Shown: piece by piece, positions 1-9,076 of the stretch | How the letters are laid out: every line of letters begins with the position of its first letter | Position numbering within the stretch: the stretch's first letter is position 1 | Assembly: GCA_031180665.1 (NCBI GenBank) | Contig: JAPSLP010000008.1 | Location: 62,001-126,000 of the forward strand | DNA: 64,000 nucleotides | Reading direction: 5' to 3' | DNA from: Cupriavidus sp. | GTDB lineage: Bacteria > Pseudomonadota > Gammaproteobacteria > Burkholderiales > Burkholderiaceae | The notes under the pieces: model-generated | Database searches by the model: none | What the model was told of the DNA's origin: nothing | What the model saw: only the letters and a program-made list of their open reading frames with translations | Translations under genes and position numbers: made by a program

Positions 1-92
1 CGCACGCGAGAAAGAGATTATATCGCGTTTTTTGTTTTTGGGAAGCCCCCTGCGCCATCTTTTTCCACGCTACCCTTGCCGGCCGCTGTTCC

Positions 93-98
93 TATAAT
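93..98 (+). promoter_or_regulatory. Candidate -10 box for greB
   Basis: A perfect TATAAT lies 29 bases before the chosen greB ATG at 127. No good -35 box is visible at the usual spacing, so the promoter call rests on the -10 alone. A transcript starting about 7 bases downstream would have a short leader and would exclude a TTG start at 76, which supports the ATG at 127. Confidence 0.5.
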
Positions 99-126
99 GT
101 CTGCCTGCCAAGAAGTGATCCGTACC

Positions 127-693
127 ATGAGCAAGGCTTTTGTCAAAGAACCGTCGGACGACGAAGACGACGACCTCCCCGAAGGCGCGACCCCGCTGCC
201 GGCCGGCACCAAGAACTACATCACCGCCCAAGGCTACCAGCGGCTGCGCGACGAGTTGATGCACCTGATCGATGTCGAACGCCCCGAGATCGTGCAGATC
301 GTTTCGTGGGCCGCGTCGAACGGCGATCGTTCCGAGAATGGGGACTATCTCTACGGCAAGAAGCGCCTGCGCGAGATCGATCGCCGCATCCGCTTCCTGA
401 CCCGCCGGCTCGACAAGGCCGAAGTGGTCGACCCCTCCCTGCAGGGCGACAACGACCAGATCTTCTTTGGCGCGACGGTGACGTACGCCAACCAGTCCGG
501 CGAGGAGACCACCATCACCATCGTCGGCATGGACGAGGTCGATCTGGACGCGCACCGGGTCAGCTGGATCTCGCCGGTTGCCAAGGCCCTGATCAAGGCC
601 CGCGAAGGCGATACCGTGCCGCTGCGCACGCCCAACGGCATCGAGCAGATCGATATCCTGGAAGTCCGGTATCCGAAGCGCGGCGAGGCCTGA
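127..693 (+). CDS. greB: Transcription elongation factor GreB
   Basis: GreB rescues backtracked RNA polymerase by stimulating cleavage of the nascent RNA 3' end. The 188-residue protein has an acidic N-terminal leader (SDDEDDD near residues 8-17). The GreA/GreB coiled-coil follows (the SENGDYLYGKKRLREIDRRI stretch), then the C-terminal domain ending in EVRYPKRGEA. The coiled-coil sequence fits GreB better than GreA. E. coli GreB is about 158 residues; the extra length is mainly the N-terminal leader, which is common in Burkholderiales. The ATG at 127 was chosen over an in-frame TTG at 76 because a TATAAT box lies between them. The gene converges on spoT with a 25-base gap. Confidence 0.95.
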   Translation: MSKAFVKEPSDDEDDDLPEGATPLPAGTKNYITAQGYQRLRDELMHLIDVERPEIVQIVSWAASNGDRSENGDYLYGKKRLREIDRRIRFLTRRLDKAEVVDPSLQGDNDQIFFGATVTYANQSGEETTITIVGMDEVDLDAHRVSWISPVAKALIKAREGDTVPLRTPNGIEQIDILEVRYPKRGEA

Positions 694-718
694 AGCCTCG
701 CCGTTACGCGACGGCGGG

Positions 719-3211
719 TCAGCCGTCGTTGCGGTCGCGGAAGATGCGGATGACGTCGGTGTTGCGGCGCAGGGCGCGCATCACGTTGGCCAGATGCAGG
801 CGGTCGTGGACCTGGATCACGAACTGCATATAGGTCGCTTCCTGCCGCCCGTTGTCCTGGTGCTCCATCGCGACGTGCGCGACGTTGGCGTCGGCAGCGG
901 TCAGGTCCGCCGCGACCCGCGCGACGATGCCCTTGACGTTGCGCACCAGCACCTTGATCGAGACATCGAAGGCGCGCGTGGTCTTGTTCGCCCACATGAC
1001 CTCGATCCAGTGCTCGGGATCCTTGCTGTGCAGCCGCTTGGCGACCTTGCAATCCTGCACATGGATCTGCAGTCCCTCGCCCTTGCCCAGATAGCCAACG
1101 ATCGAATCGCCGGGGATCGGCCGGCAGCACGCCGAAAAAATCATCGACATGCCTTCGTCGCCGGTGATCGGCACCGCGGGCGCTTCCTCGCCGGCAAAGG
1201 TCTGCACCGCCGCCATCAGCGCGGTATCGAAGTCGCCCGACAGCTCCTGCAGCAGGATCTCCATGCGCTTGGCGACCACTGCCGGCACGCGCCGTCCCAG
1301 CGCCAGGTCGGCGAAGATGTCGTCGCGCTGCTTGTTGCCGGTCCACTGGATCATCCGTTCCCACACCGGCTGCGGCACCGCCTTCAGGTCGATGCCGAGC
1401 TGGCGCGCGGCCTGCTCCAGCAGACGCTCGCCGAGCTGGATCGCCTCGTCGAGCTTGGTGGTCTTCAGATAGTGGCGGATCGCCGCGCGCGCCTTGCCGG
1501 TGCGAACGAACGACAGCCACGCGGGATTGGGTTTCGAATACGGCGCGGTGATGACCTCGACGATATCGCCGCTCTTGAGCTCGGTGCGCAGCGGCAGCAG
1601 CTCATTGTTGATCTTGACCGCGACGCACTGGTTACCCAGGTCGCTGTGCACCGCGTAGGCGAAGTCCAGCGCCGTGGCGCCGCGCGGCAGCGCGCGGATA
1701 TGGCCCTTGGGCGTGAACACATAGACCGCGTCCGGGAACAGGTCGATCTTGACGTGCTCGAGGAATTCCTGCGAGTCGCCGGTCTGGCTCTGGATATCGA
1801 GCAGCGACTGCAGCCACTGGTGCGCCTGCTGCTGGATGTCGTTGATCTGGTCGGCGTGATGCTTGTACATCCAGTGCGCCGCGACGCCGGCCTCCGCGAT
1901 GTGGTGCATCTCGCGCGTGCGGATCTGGAACTCGACCGGCGTGCCGAAGGGGCCGACCAGCGTCGTATGCAGCGACTGGTAGCCGTTGATCTTCGGGATC
2001 GCGATGTAGTCCTTGAACTTGCCCGGCATCGGCTTGTACAGCCCATGCAGCGCGCCGAGCGCCATGTAGCAGTGCATCTGCGTTTCGACCACGACGCGGA
2101 AGCCGTACACGTCCAGCACCTGCGAGAACGACAGCTGCTTGTCGTGCATCTTGCGGTAGATGCTGTACAGCGTCTTCTCGCGACCCGACAGCTCGGCCAC
2201 GATGCCCGCGTTGCCCAGCGCGCCCTGCGCGGCCTCGAGGATGCGCGAGACCACCTCGCGGCGATTGCCGCGCGCCGCCCTGACGGCCTTCTCCAGCGTC
2301 GCGTAGCGGAACGGCGAGCCGACCTTGAACGAGAGCTCCTGCAGTTCGCGATAGGTGCTGTTCAGACCGAGCCGATGCGCGATCGGCGCGTAGATCTCCA
2401 TTGTCTCCAGCGCGATGCGCCGGCGCTTCTCGGGCGGCACGAAGTCCAGCGTCCGCATGTTGTGCGTGCGGTCCGCCAGCTTGACGAGGATCACGCGCAC
2501 GTCGCGCGCCATCGCCAGCAGCATCTTGCGGAAGCTTTCGGCCTGCGCCTGCTCGCGGCTCTGGAATTCGAGCTTGTCCAGCTTGGTCAGCCCATCGACC
2601 AGTTCGGCAACCTTGGGACCGAACTTCTCGGCCAGCTCGCTCTTGGTGATGCCCTGGTCCTCGATCACGTCGTGCAGCAGGGCCGCCATGATGGACTGCG
2701 CATCGAGCTTCCACTCGGCGCACAGCTCGGCGACCGCCACCGGATGCGTGATATACGGCTCGCCGCTCTGCCGGTACTGGCCCAGGTGGGCCTCGTCGGA
2801 AAACTGGAAGGCCTCCCGGACCAGAGCCTGGTCGGCCGGCTTCAGGTAATTGAGCTTCTCCATCAGACCGGCGATGGAGATCACCTGCTGCCGCGGCGGC
2901 ACCGCGGGCTGCGAGGTCGGACCGAAGAAATGCCGGTACGTCTGCGCGAGGACCGCGTCGATGAACAGGCCGTCTGCGGCCCGTGCGGCCACCGCGACGC
3001 CGCTGTCGGCCTCGCGCGGCTGCGTGGCAGGGACGCTGGCGCTCCTGCCCTTGGCGGGTGCCATCGCCGGCGCTACGGCACGCTCGCCCACCACGTCGTC
3101 GCCCAATGGATCGGGCAAGTTCGGCGCGCCGGTGCGCGCCGCGGCGCGTGCCTCCCCCGTGCTGCCCGCTTTGGGCGACGATCGCGAGGGAGAACGCGGC
3201 GACGAGGGCAT
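719..3211 (-). CDS. spoT: Bifunctional (p)ppGpp synthetase/hydrolase, SpoT/RelA family
   Basis: Makes and degrades the alarmone (p)ppGpp in the stringent response. From the ATG at 3211 the product is 830 residues. Its first 100 or so are Ala/Pro/Ser-rich and not conserved in the family. The hydrolase domain follows with an intact HD motif in LLHDVIED (residues 179-186), so hydrolase activity is expected. Next come the synthetase domain (REKTLYSIYRKM, KFKDYIAIPKINGYQSLHT), the TGS domain (VYVFTPKGHIRALPRGATAL) and a C-terminal ACT domain. It lies just upstream of, and on the same strand as, nothing else: rpoZ, gmk and yicC precede it in the direction of transcription, the classical rpoZ-spoT arrangement. 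The start is uncertain: a TTG at 3241 and an internal ATG about 49 codons downstream are also possible. Confidence 0.93.
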   Translation of the reverse strand: MPSSPRSPSRSSPKAGSTGEARAAARTGAPNLPDPLGDDVVGERAVAPAMAPAKGRSASVPATQPREADSGVAVAARAADGLFIDAVLAQTYRHFFGPTSQPAVPPRQQVISIAGLMEKLNYLKPADQALVREAFQFSDEAHLGQYRQSGEPYITHPVAVAELCAEWKLDAQSIMAALLHDVIEDQGITKSELAEKFGPKVAELVDGLTKLDKLEFQSREQAQAESFRKMLLAMARDVRVILVKLADRTHNMRTLDFVPPEKRRRIALETMEIYAPIAHRLGLNSTYRELQELSFKVGSPFRYATLEKAVRAARGNRREVVSRILEAAQGALGNAGIVAELSGREKTLYSIYRKMHDKQLSFSQVLDVYGFRVVVETQMHCYMALGALHGLYKPMPGKFKDYIAIPKINGYQSLHTTLVGPFGTPVEFQIRTREMHHIAEAGVAAHWMYKHHADQINDIQQQAHQWLQSLLDIQSQTGDSQEFLEHVKIDLFPDAVYVFTPKGHIRALPRGATALDFAYAVHSDLGNQCVAVKINNELLPLRTELKSGDIVEVITAPYSKPNPAWLSFVRTGKARAAIRHYLKTTKLDEAIQLGERLLEQAARQLGIDLKAVPQPVWERMIQWTGNKQRDDIFADLALGRRVPAVVAKRMEILLQELSGDFDTALMAAVQTFAGEEAPAVPITGDEGMSMIFSACCRPIPGDSIVGYLGKGEGLQIHVQDCKVAKRLHSKDPEHWIEVMWANKTTRAFDVSIKVLVRNVKGIVARVAADLTAADANVAHVAMEHQDNGRQEATYMQFVIQVHDRLHLANVMRALRRNTDVIRIFRDRNDG

Positions 3212-3337
3212 GATGGCGGCCTGTGGTTCAGACGTGGGCAATGAGTGCGATCAGGACAATCCGGTCGACCAGGGCGACGATCGGGCGGGATTCCAGGGTA
3301 GCTCGCAATGCCGTTGAAAAACCGGGCCGCCGGCCGA

Positions 3338-3541
3338 TCAGGTCGGTACCTTCTTCAGCATTTCGATGCCGACCTGGCCCGACGCGATCTCGCGCAGTGC
3401 CACCACGGTCGGCTTGTCCTTGGCCTCGACCTTCGGCGTGTGCCCCTGCACCAGCTGGCGCGCGCGGTAGGTCGCCGCGAGCGCGAGCTCGAAGCGGTTC
3501 GGGATGTGTTTCAGACAATCTTCGACGGTAATACGCGCCAT
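3338..3541 (-). CDS. rpoZ: RNA polymerase omega subunit
   Basis: A 67-residue omega subunit, which helps assemble and stabilise the beta' subunit of RNA polymerase and links the polymerase to ppGpp. The N-terminal [20 protein letters not shown] is the family signature, followed by the conserved TYRARQL helix. It is shorter than the 91-residue E. coli protein, as is normal in betaproteobacteria. It sits between gmk and spoT on the same strand, the order seen in many proteobacteria, and is likely co-transcribed with them. Confidence 0.96.
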
Positions 3542-3620
3542 ATCAAATCTACCTTGAGACAGAACCTATGCGATGGCCGCCATTTTACCGCAGGTGGCCC
3601 GCGGCCCAGCGGCCTGGCCT

Positions 3621-4328
3621 TCAGTGGATGCCGAGTTCGATGAACAGATCGGCGTGTCGCGCCTTCTGCGACGAGAAACGCAGGCGCGTGGCACGCACCA
3701 CGCAGCGCAGCTTTTCCAGCGCTTCGTCGAACACGTCGTTGATGATCACGTAGTCGGCTTCGGAGGCATGCGCCATCTCGCTGCCGGCGGCCAGCAGGCG
3801 GCGCACGATCACGTTGGGCTCGTCCTGCCCGCGCTTGCGCAGACGCTCTTCGAGCACGGTCAGCGACGGCGGCAGGATGAAGACCTCGACCGCGTTGGAG
3901 AAGCGCTTGTGCACCTGCTGCGCGCCCTGCCAGTCGATCTCCAGCAGCACGTCGTGGCCATGCGCCATCTGCTGTTCGATCCAGACGCGGGAGGTCGCGT
4001 AGTAGTTGCCGTGGACCTCGGCCCATTCGAGGAATTCGCCGCGGTCGCGCGCCTCGCGGAAGGCCTCGATCGTGGTGAAGTGGTACTCGCGTCCATCCTG
4101 CTCGCCCGGACGCGGCGGCCGCGTGGTGTGCGAGATCGACAGGCGGATCGACGGGTCCTGCGCCAGCAGCGCATTGACCAGCGTGGATTTGCCCGCGCCG
4201 GAGGGGGCCACCACCATGAACAGGTTGCCAGGGTAGACGGTGTCGATCGCGGTATGCGACTGCGCCGGCGCGCTGGACGGCGCGTTGGACGAAGGATGGG
4301 ACTGAGTCGGGTCGCTCATGTTGGTCAT
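3621..4328 (-). CDS. gmk: Guanylate kinase
   Basis: Phosphorylates GMP to GDP with ATP. The P-loop APSGAGKST falls at residues 41-49 of the 235-residue product, followed by the GMP-binding [19 protein letters not shown] segment and the lid/core regions. About 30 Ser/Pro-rich residues precede the kinase core. The ATG at 4328 was chosen because it forms a 4-base ATGA overlap with the yicC stop, implying translational coupling. A second ATG at 4319 is nearly as good. Confidence 0.94.
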   Translation of the reverse strand: MTNMSDPTQSHPSSNAPSSAPAQSHTAIDTVYPGNLFMVVAPSGAGKSTLVNALLAQDPSIRLSISHTTRPPRPGEQDGREYHFTTIEAFREARDRGEFLEWAEVHGNYYATSRVWIEQQMAHGHDVLLEIDWQGAQQVHKRFSNAVEVFILPPSLTVLEERLRKRGQDEPNVIVRRLLAAGSEMAHASEADYVIINDVFDEALEKLRCVVRATRLRFSSQKARHADLFIELGIH

Positions 4329-5260
4329 TCGAGATTTTGAATCTGTTCGCGCATCTGCTCGATCAGCAGCTTGAGCTCCATCGACGCATCGGCGAGCTCC
4401 TTGGCCGCGGCCTTCGAGCCCAGCGTGTTGGCCTCGCGGTTCAGCTCCTGCATCATGAAGTCGAGCCGCTTGCCGACCTGGCCGCCCTTGTCGAGGATAT
4501 GCCGGGTCTCGTTCAGATGCGCCTCGAGCCGGGACAGCTCCTCGGCAATATCGATGCGGATGCCGTAGACGGTGGCCTCCTGGCGGATGCGCTCGCCGAT
4601 CTCGTCGCGCGACATCGACGGCATGCCGTTCGGCGCGACCAGGTTGAAGGCCTCCTGCAGGCGCTCGGTCAGTTTTTCCTGGTGCTGCGCGATCAGGTCC
4701 GGCACCGCGGGCGCGAGGCGCTGCACGATCGCCAGCATCGCGTCGATGCGGTCCACCAGCGTGGCCTTGAGCGCATCGCCCTCGCGGCGGCGCGCCTCCA
4801 GCAGCTGCGCCAGCGCGTCCTTGGCCGCGCCGAGCACCGCTTCGCGCAGCGCGTCCTGCGACAGCTCGGGCTCGATCAGCACACCCGGCCAGCGCAGGAT
4901 CTCGCCCATGCGCAACGTGCCGGCCTGGTCGAAGGTCTGGGCGACGGTGGTCTCGAGCTCGCGCAGCTGCGCCAGCAGGCCGGTATTGAGGGCCAGCGCC
5001 GCGCCGCCCGCGTCGGTGCGCTGCAGATTGATGCGGCACTCGAGCTTGCCGCGCGACAGCTTGGCCATCAGCATCTCACGCAGGGCCGGCTCGAAGGCGC
5101 GGCACTCTTCCGGCGCGCGGAACAGCAGATCGAGGAAGCGCGAATTGACGGTGCGGAATTCGACCGACACGGCGGCGGTCCTGCCGCTGGGCGCGCCATG
5201 CGCGTCGGTCAGCGGCGCCTGGCGCGTCGCCAGGCCATATCCGGTCATGCTATGGATCAT
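4325..5260 (-). CDS. yicC: YicC family endoribonuclease
   Basis: A 311-residue YicC/YloC protein. The family includes an E. coli endoribonuclease implicated in small-RNA turnover, so an RNase role is inferred by homology. The start MIHSMTGYG is the family N-terminal signature and fixes the ATG at 5260. The C-terminal DUF1732-type half carries the conserved [21 protein letters not shown] block. It heads the minus-strand run yicC-gmk-rpoZ-spoT and overlaps gmk by 4 bases. It is divergent from rph, with about 230 bases of shared promoter region. Confidence 0.92.
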   Translation of the reverse strand: MIHSMTGYGLATRQAPLTDAHGAPSGRTAAVSVEFRTVNSRFLDLLFRAPEECRAFEPALREMLMAKLSRGKLECRINLQRTDAGGAALALNTGLLAQLRELETTVAQTFDQAGTLRMGEILRWPGVLIEPELSQDALREAVLGAAKDALAQLLEARRREGDALKATLVDRIDAMLAIVQRLAPAVPDLIAQHQEKLTERLQEAFNLVAPNGMPSMSRDEIGERIRQEATVYGIRIDIAEELSRLEAHLNETRHILDKGGQVGKRLDFMMQELNREANTLGSKAAAKELADASMELKLLIEQMREQIQNLE

Positions 5261-5338
5261 GGATTCGTCTCTTGAAGGGGCTGGCGGCGAGGGCCGCACG
5301 ACGCGGCCACCGCGGCCGGCCCGGCAGGTGGGCTGACC

Positions 5339-5362
5339 AACACTGTATTGAACACTGTATTG
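5339..5362. repeat. Perfect tandem duplication of a 12-bp unit
   Basis: AACACTGTATTG occurs twice head to tail in the yicC/rph intergenic region. On the minus strand each copy reads CAATACAGTGTT, and a TACAAT -10-like string overlaps the edge. The array therefore sits in or just after the likely yicC promoter. It may be slippage or a doubled protein-binding site; the sequence alone does not decide. Confidence 0.8.
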
Positions 5363-5446
5363 TAAAGAACTTTGCCGCGCGGCCCCCCGCGGCCCCGATG
5401 CCAGGGTGCGGCGCCGTCGCCGCCAGCGTCCCCGGGCGCCCGGCGT

Positions 5447-5452
5447 TAAAAT
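5447..5452 (+). promoter_or_regulatory. Candidate -10 box for rph
   Basis: TAAAAT (one mismatch to consensus) lies 38 bases before the rph ATG in otherwise GC-rich DNA. No convincing -35 is visible. Confidence 0.35.
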
Positions 5453-5489
5453 CGCGCCTGTTCCCGATTTTCCTTCCAAGAGAGCTTCC

Positions 5490-6209
5490 ATGCGACCCAG
5501 TGGACGCGCGGCCGATGCGCTGCGCCCGATCACCCTGACCCGCCATTACACCCGGCACGCCGAAGGTGCGGTGCTGACCGCCTTTGGCGACACCAAGGTG
5601 CTGTGCACCGCCAGCGTGCTGGCCAAGGTGCCGCCCCACAAGAAGGGCAGCGGCGAAGGCTGGGTGACCGCCGAATACGGCATGCTGCCGCGCGCCACCC
5701 ACACCCGCTCGGACCGCGAGGCCGCGCGCGGCAAGCAGTCGGGCCGCACGCAGGAGATCCAGCGCCTGATCGGCCGGGCGCTGCGCTCGGTGTTCGACCT
5801 GTCGAAGCTCGGCGAATACACGCTGCAGCTCGACTGCGACGTGCTGCAGGCCGATGGCGGCACCCGCACGGCGGCGATTACCGGCGCCTTCGTCGCCGCG
5901 CACGACGCCGTCTCGGTGATGCTGCGCGACGGGCTGATCGCCGCAAGCCCGATCCGCGACTTGGTCGCCGCGGTGTCGGTGGGCATGGTCGACGGCGTGC
6001 CGGTGCTCGATCTGGACTATGCCGAGGACAGCGCCTGCGACACCGACATGAACGTCGTGATGACGGGCAGCGGCGGCTTCGTCGAGGTCCAGGGCACCGC
6101 CGAGGGCGTGCCGTTCTCGCGCGCGCAGCTCGACGCGATGACGCAGTTGGCCGAGCGCGGCATCGCCCAGCTGGTCGCGATGCAGCGCCAGGCGCTGAAT
6201 CTGGCATGA
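5490..6209 (+). CDS. rph: Ribonuclease PH
   Basis: Phosphorolytic 3'-5' exoribonuclease that trims tRNA 3' ends. The 239-residue product has the usual family length. It contains the N-terminal [15 protein letters not shown] signature, the [10 protein letters not shown] segment that binds phosphate and RNA, and the [14 protein letters not shown] block. The ATG at 5490 gives the standard N-terminus. It heads rph-rdgB-hemW, in which consecutive genes overlap by ATGA, so the three are almost certainly translated from one message. Confidence 0.96.
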   Translation: MRPSGRAADALRPITLTRHYTRHAEGAVLTAFGDTKVLCTASVLAKVPPHKKGSGEGWVTAEYGMLPRATHTRSDREAARGKQSGRTQEIQRLIGRALRSVFDLSKLGEYTLQLDCDVLQADGGTRTAAITGAFVAAHDAVSVMLRDGLIAASPIRDLVAAVSVGMVDGVPVLDLDYAEDSACDTDMNVVMTGSGGFVEVQGTAEGVPFSRAQLDAMTQLAERGIAQLVAMQRQALNLA

Positions 6210-6883
6210 CGGCGGGCATGACAGCGGACCTTGCCCTGCGCACCGCGCAACGCCTGGTACTGGCCTCGAACAACGCCGGCAAGCTGCGCGAATTCGGCGC
6301 GCTGCTGGCGCCGCTGGGCTTCGACGTGGTGCCGCAGCGCGAGCTGGGCATCCCCGAGGCCGAGGAGCCGCACGTGACCTTCGTCGAGAACGCGCTGGCC
6401 AAGGCGCGCCATGCCAGCCGCCTGTCGGGCCTGCCCGCGCTGGCCGACGACTCCGGCATCAGCGTCGACGCGCTGGGCGGCGCGCCGGGCGTCTACTCGG
6501 CGCGCTACGCGCAACTGGCCGGGAAGGAAAAGAGCGACGCCGCCAACAACGCGCATCTGATCGCCGAGCTGGCGGGCCAGGCCAATCGCCGCGCGCACTA
6601 CTACTGCGTGCTGGTGCTGGTGCGCCATGCCGACGATCCCTGCCCGATCATCGCGGAAGGCCGCTGGGACGGCGAGGTCGTCGACACCCCGCGCGGCGAG
6701 GGCGGCTTCGGCTACGACCCCTACTTCCTGCTGCCCGCGTTGGGCAAGACCGCCGCCGAACTGTCGGCGGACGAGAAGAACCGCGTCAGCCATCGCGCGC
6801 TGGCATTGCAGGCGCTGTGCGAGCGGCTGCGCCAGGATGCGACCGCCCCTACCGGCCCCACCGCCGCGCACGGCCAGCCATGA
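6206..6883 (+). CDS. rdgB: RdgB/HAM1 family non-canonical purine NTP pyrophosphatase
   Basis: Hydrolyses dITP, ITP and XTP to monophosphates, keeping deaminated purines out of nucleic acid. The 225-residue protein has the substrate motif [12 protein letters not shown], the metal-site region [23 protein letters not shown], and GGFGYDPYF near the C-terminus. The chosen ATG overlaps the rph stop as ATGA. A second in-frame ATG lies 12 bases downstream. The stop overlaps the hemW start in the same way. Confidence 0.95.
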   Translation: MTAGMTADLALRTAQRLVLASNNAGKLREFGALLAPLGFDVVPQRELGIPEAEEPHVTFVENALAKARHASRLSGLPALADDSGISVDALGGAPGVYSARYAQLAGKEKSDAANNAHLIAELAGQANRRAHYYCVLVLVRHADDPCPIIAEGRWDGEVVDTPRGEGGFGYDPYFLLPALGKTAAELSADEKNRVSHRALALQALCERLRQDATAPTGPTAAHGQP

Positions 6884-8133
6884 TTCCAATCGTCCCCGTC
6901 CCGAGCTCGGGCGCCGCCGCGCCCGCCCCCGCTTCCTCGGGCGGCGACAGCGTCGGCCTGTGGCTCAAGCCCGGGCAAATTTCGCTGCCGGCCTCGCCGC
7001 CGCTGTCGCTGTATGTGCATGTGCCCTGGTGCGTGCGCAAATGCCCGTACTGCGACTTCAATTCGCACGCGACGCCCGACGGCAGCGAGATTCCCGAGGC
7101 GGCGTATCTGGACGCGCTGCGCGCCGACCTGGAGCAGTCGCTGCCGCTGGTATGGGGGCGTCCGGTGCATACGGTCTTCATCGGCGGCGGTACGCCGAGC
7201 CTGCTGTCGGCCGCCGGCATGGACCGGCTGCTGTCCGACATCCGCGCCCTGCTGCCGCTCGATGCGGATGCCGAGATCACGATGGAGGCCAACCCCGGCA
7301 CCTTCGAGGCCGAGCGCTTCGCCAGCTATCGCGCCAGCGGCATCAACCGGCTGTCGATCGGCATCCAGAGCTTCAACGACGAACACCTGCAGGCGCTCGG
7401 CCGCATTCACGGCGGCGCCGAAGCGCGCGCCGCGATCGACATCGCGCTGCGCCACTTCGACAACGTCAATCTGGACCTGATGTATGCGCTGCCCGGGCAA
7501 ACCCTGGCGCAGTGCCGGCAGGACGTCGAGACGGCGCTGTCGTACCGCACCTCGCACCTGTCGCTGTACCACCTGACGCTGGAGCCGAACACGCTGTTCG
7601 CGCGCTTTCCGCCGGCGCTGCCCGACGACGACGCCGCCTACGAGATGCAGGACTGGATCGAGGCGCGCACCGCCGAAGCCGGGTATCGCCATTACGAGAC
7701 CTCGGCCTATGCGCAACCCCATCGCGAGGCGCGCCACAACCTGAATTACTGGCGCTTTGGCGACTACCTCGGCATCGGCGCGGGCGCGCACGGCAAACTG
7801 TCATTCCCGCATCGGGTGCTGCGCCAGATGCGCTACAAGCATCCGGCCACCTATATGGCGCAGGCGATGGCCGGCAATGCGGTGCAGGAAGCGCGCGACG
7901 TCGATGCCGCCGAACTGCCGTTCGAGTTCATGCTGAACGCGCTGCGGCTGACCGACGGCGTGCCGGCGAGCCTGTTCCACGACCATACCGGCCTGCCGCT
8001 GCATGCGATCCGGCGCGAACTCGCGCTGGCGACCGACAAGGGCCTGCTGGACCCGGACCCGACGGTGATCCGTCCGACCGAGCTGGGTCGGCGCTTTCTC
8101 AACGACCTGCAGGAGATCTTCCTGAAGTCGTGA
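6880..8133 (+). CDS. hemW: Radical SAM haem chaperone HemW (formerly annotated as oxygen-independent coproporphyrinogen oxidase-like)
   Basis: HemW binds haem and delivers it to acceptors such as respiratory enzymes. It resembles HemN but is not itself a coproporphyrinogen dehydrogenase. The 417-residue protein has the radical SAM cluster motif Cys51-x3-Cys55-x2-Cys58, then the family signature PYCDFNSH, GGGTPSLL and a C-terminal HemN-like domain. About 40 Ala/Pro-rich residues precede the barrel. The ATG at 6880 overlaps the rdgB stop by ATGA. The longer reading from 6817 overlaps rdgB and was discarded. Confidence 0.92.
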   Translation: MIPIVPVPSSGAAAPAPASSGGDSVGLWLKPGQISLPASPPLSLYVHVPWCVRKCPYCDFNSHATPDGSEIPEAAYLDALRADLEQSLPLVWGRPVHTVFIGGGTPSLLSAAGMDRLLSDIRALLPLDADAEITMEANPGTFEAERFASYRASGINRLSIGIQSFNDEHLQALGRIHGGAEARAAIDIALRHFDNVNLDLMYALPGQTLAQCRQDVETALSYRTSHLSLYHLTLEPNTLFARFPPALPDDDAAYEMQDWIEARTAEAGYRHYETSAYAQPHREARHNLNYWRFGDYLGIGAGAHGKLSFPHRVLRQMRYKHPATYMAQAMAGNAVQEARDVDAAELPFEFMLNALRLTDGVPASLFHDHTGLPLHAIRRELALATDKGLLDPDPTVIRPTELGRRFLNDLQEIFLKS

Positions 8134-8182
8134 GGATTGCCGCGGCAGGCCCGCGACGGCGGGAGCGTAAGAGAAGAAAAGA

Positions 8183-8207
8183 AGAAGGCCGCAGTCTGCG
8201 GCCTTCT
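8183..8207 (-). terminator. Hairpin terminator between hemW and the convergent lipoprotein gene
   Basis: Two 12-base arms (AGAAGGCCGCAG and its complement) are separated by one base. On the minus strand the hairpin is followed by a pyrimidine run, TTTTCTTCTC, so it best serves the lipoprotein gene ending at 8340. It may also stop hemW transcripts from the other side. Confidence 0.7.
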
Positions 8208-8238
8208 CGCGATGCCGACAACACGTCGACACGCTGAC

Positions 8239-8308
8239 CGTCATTCCCGTGAAGGCGGGAATCCAGTGTCTTTGAGAGCCACTGGGTCCCCGCCTTCGCG
8301 GGGACGAC
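8239..8308. repeat. Mosaic 70-bp dispersed repeat, copy 1
   Basis: A 70-base intergenic element made of three successive inverted repeats: ATTCCCG/CGGGAAT, CCAGTG/CACTGG and GTCCCCGC/GCGGGGAC. A diverged copy of exactly the same length lies at 22056-22125, and a half copy at 40209-40234. It resembles the palindromic repetitive elements scattered through many proteobacterial genomes. No coding potential is evident. Confidence 0.75.
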
Positions 8309-8339
8309 AACATTTGGCGGCGATCGCAGCAAGCGATCG

Positions 8340-8831
8340 TCAGATCGGCGAGGCCATGTCGTTGGCGACCTGCACGCGCTGGCCGACCTGCAGATTGTTG
8401 GCCTGGCGCTGCGTCACGGTGGCCATGCGGCCGTCGTCCAGGCGCACGTGCACGCGATAGACGGTTTCCATGCCGCCGGTGGCGCGCTGTTCGATCTGGT
8501 TGCCGGCCACACCGCCCGCCACCGCACCGCCGATGGTGGCGATGGTCTGGCCACGGCCGCCACCGATCTGGTGGCCGAGCAGGCCGCCGGCGAGGCCGCC
8601 GATCACCGTGCCGAGCAGGCCCGAGCTGGCGCCGCGCGGCTGCTGGATCGGCTCGATCGCTTCGACGCGGCCGTAGAACACCGAGCCCGCGGGCGCCTGG
8701 TAGGCTCCCTGGCCGGTCTGGTAGCCGGTATTGGTGGCACCGTAGCCATAACCGCCACCGGGCGCCGCGCAGCCCGCGGTGCCGATTGCCGCGGCCAGCG
8801 CAGCGGTGCCCAACAAAGTCTTGCCATTCAT
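8340..8831 (-). CDS. Glycine-zipper outer-membrane lipoprotein (SlyB/17-kDa antigen type)
   Basis: A 163-residue envelope lipoprotein. The N-terminus has a signal peptide ending in a lipobox, with TAGC placing the lipidated cysteine at residue 21. A Gly/Tyr-rich linker follows. The glycine-zipper block (GTVIGGLAGGLLGHQIGGGRG and a second GGAVAGGVAGNQIEQ run) is predicted to pack as paired helices in the membrane. The C-terminal part (VYRVHVRLDDGRMATVTQ) is the conserved tail of SlyB-like proteins, which contribute to envelope integrity. The gene stands alone on the minus strand, ending toward the terminator at 8183-8207. Confidence 0.85.
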   Translation of the reverse strand: MNGKTLLGTAALAAAIGTAGCAAPGGGYGYGATNTGYQTGQGAYQAPAGSVFYGRVEAIEPIQQPRGASSGLLGTVIGGLAGGLLGHQIGGGRGQTIATIGGAVAGGVAGNQIEQRATGGMETVYRVHVRLDDGRMATVTQRQANNLQVGQRVQVANDMASPI

Positions 8832-9034
8832 TTAATGTTCTCCTGACTGGGACGGGAAGAGACGGGATGCGGCGCGGCGCCGCTTCCCTCCTGCCCTAGG
8901 AGGTATACATCCAGACAAGGTTCCGCGATGTCGGACGGACGCCGACAGCCCGCGTTTCTTGTCTTCCCGCGGTGCAAGATGTGTAACGAGGCGTTTCCTG
9001 CCCCCGCGCGTTTCCCAGCCGGAACCCACCTTGC

Positions 9035-9040
9035 TATAAT
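9035..9040 (+). promoter_or_regulatory. -10 box of the tRNA-Ser promoter
   Basis: A perfect TATAAT lies 36 bases before the tRNA, with a weak TTTCCC-like -35 about 18 bases upstream. A GC-rich stretch follows, as in stringently controlled tRNA promoters. Confidence 0.6.
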
Positions 9041-9076
9041 GCGCGGCCGGCGCAAGGCCGGCTCGTCATGGGGACT

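Noticed and set aside
794-3244. 816-codon open frame opposite spoT
   Set aside because: It is the antisense shadow of spoT in GC-rich DNA; Arg/Asp/His-rich translation without domains.
8239-8308. Rho-independent terminator only
   Set aside because: The same 70-base, three-dyad architecture recurs at 22056, so it is better described as a dispersed repeat, although it may still affect transcription.
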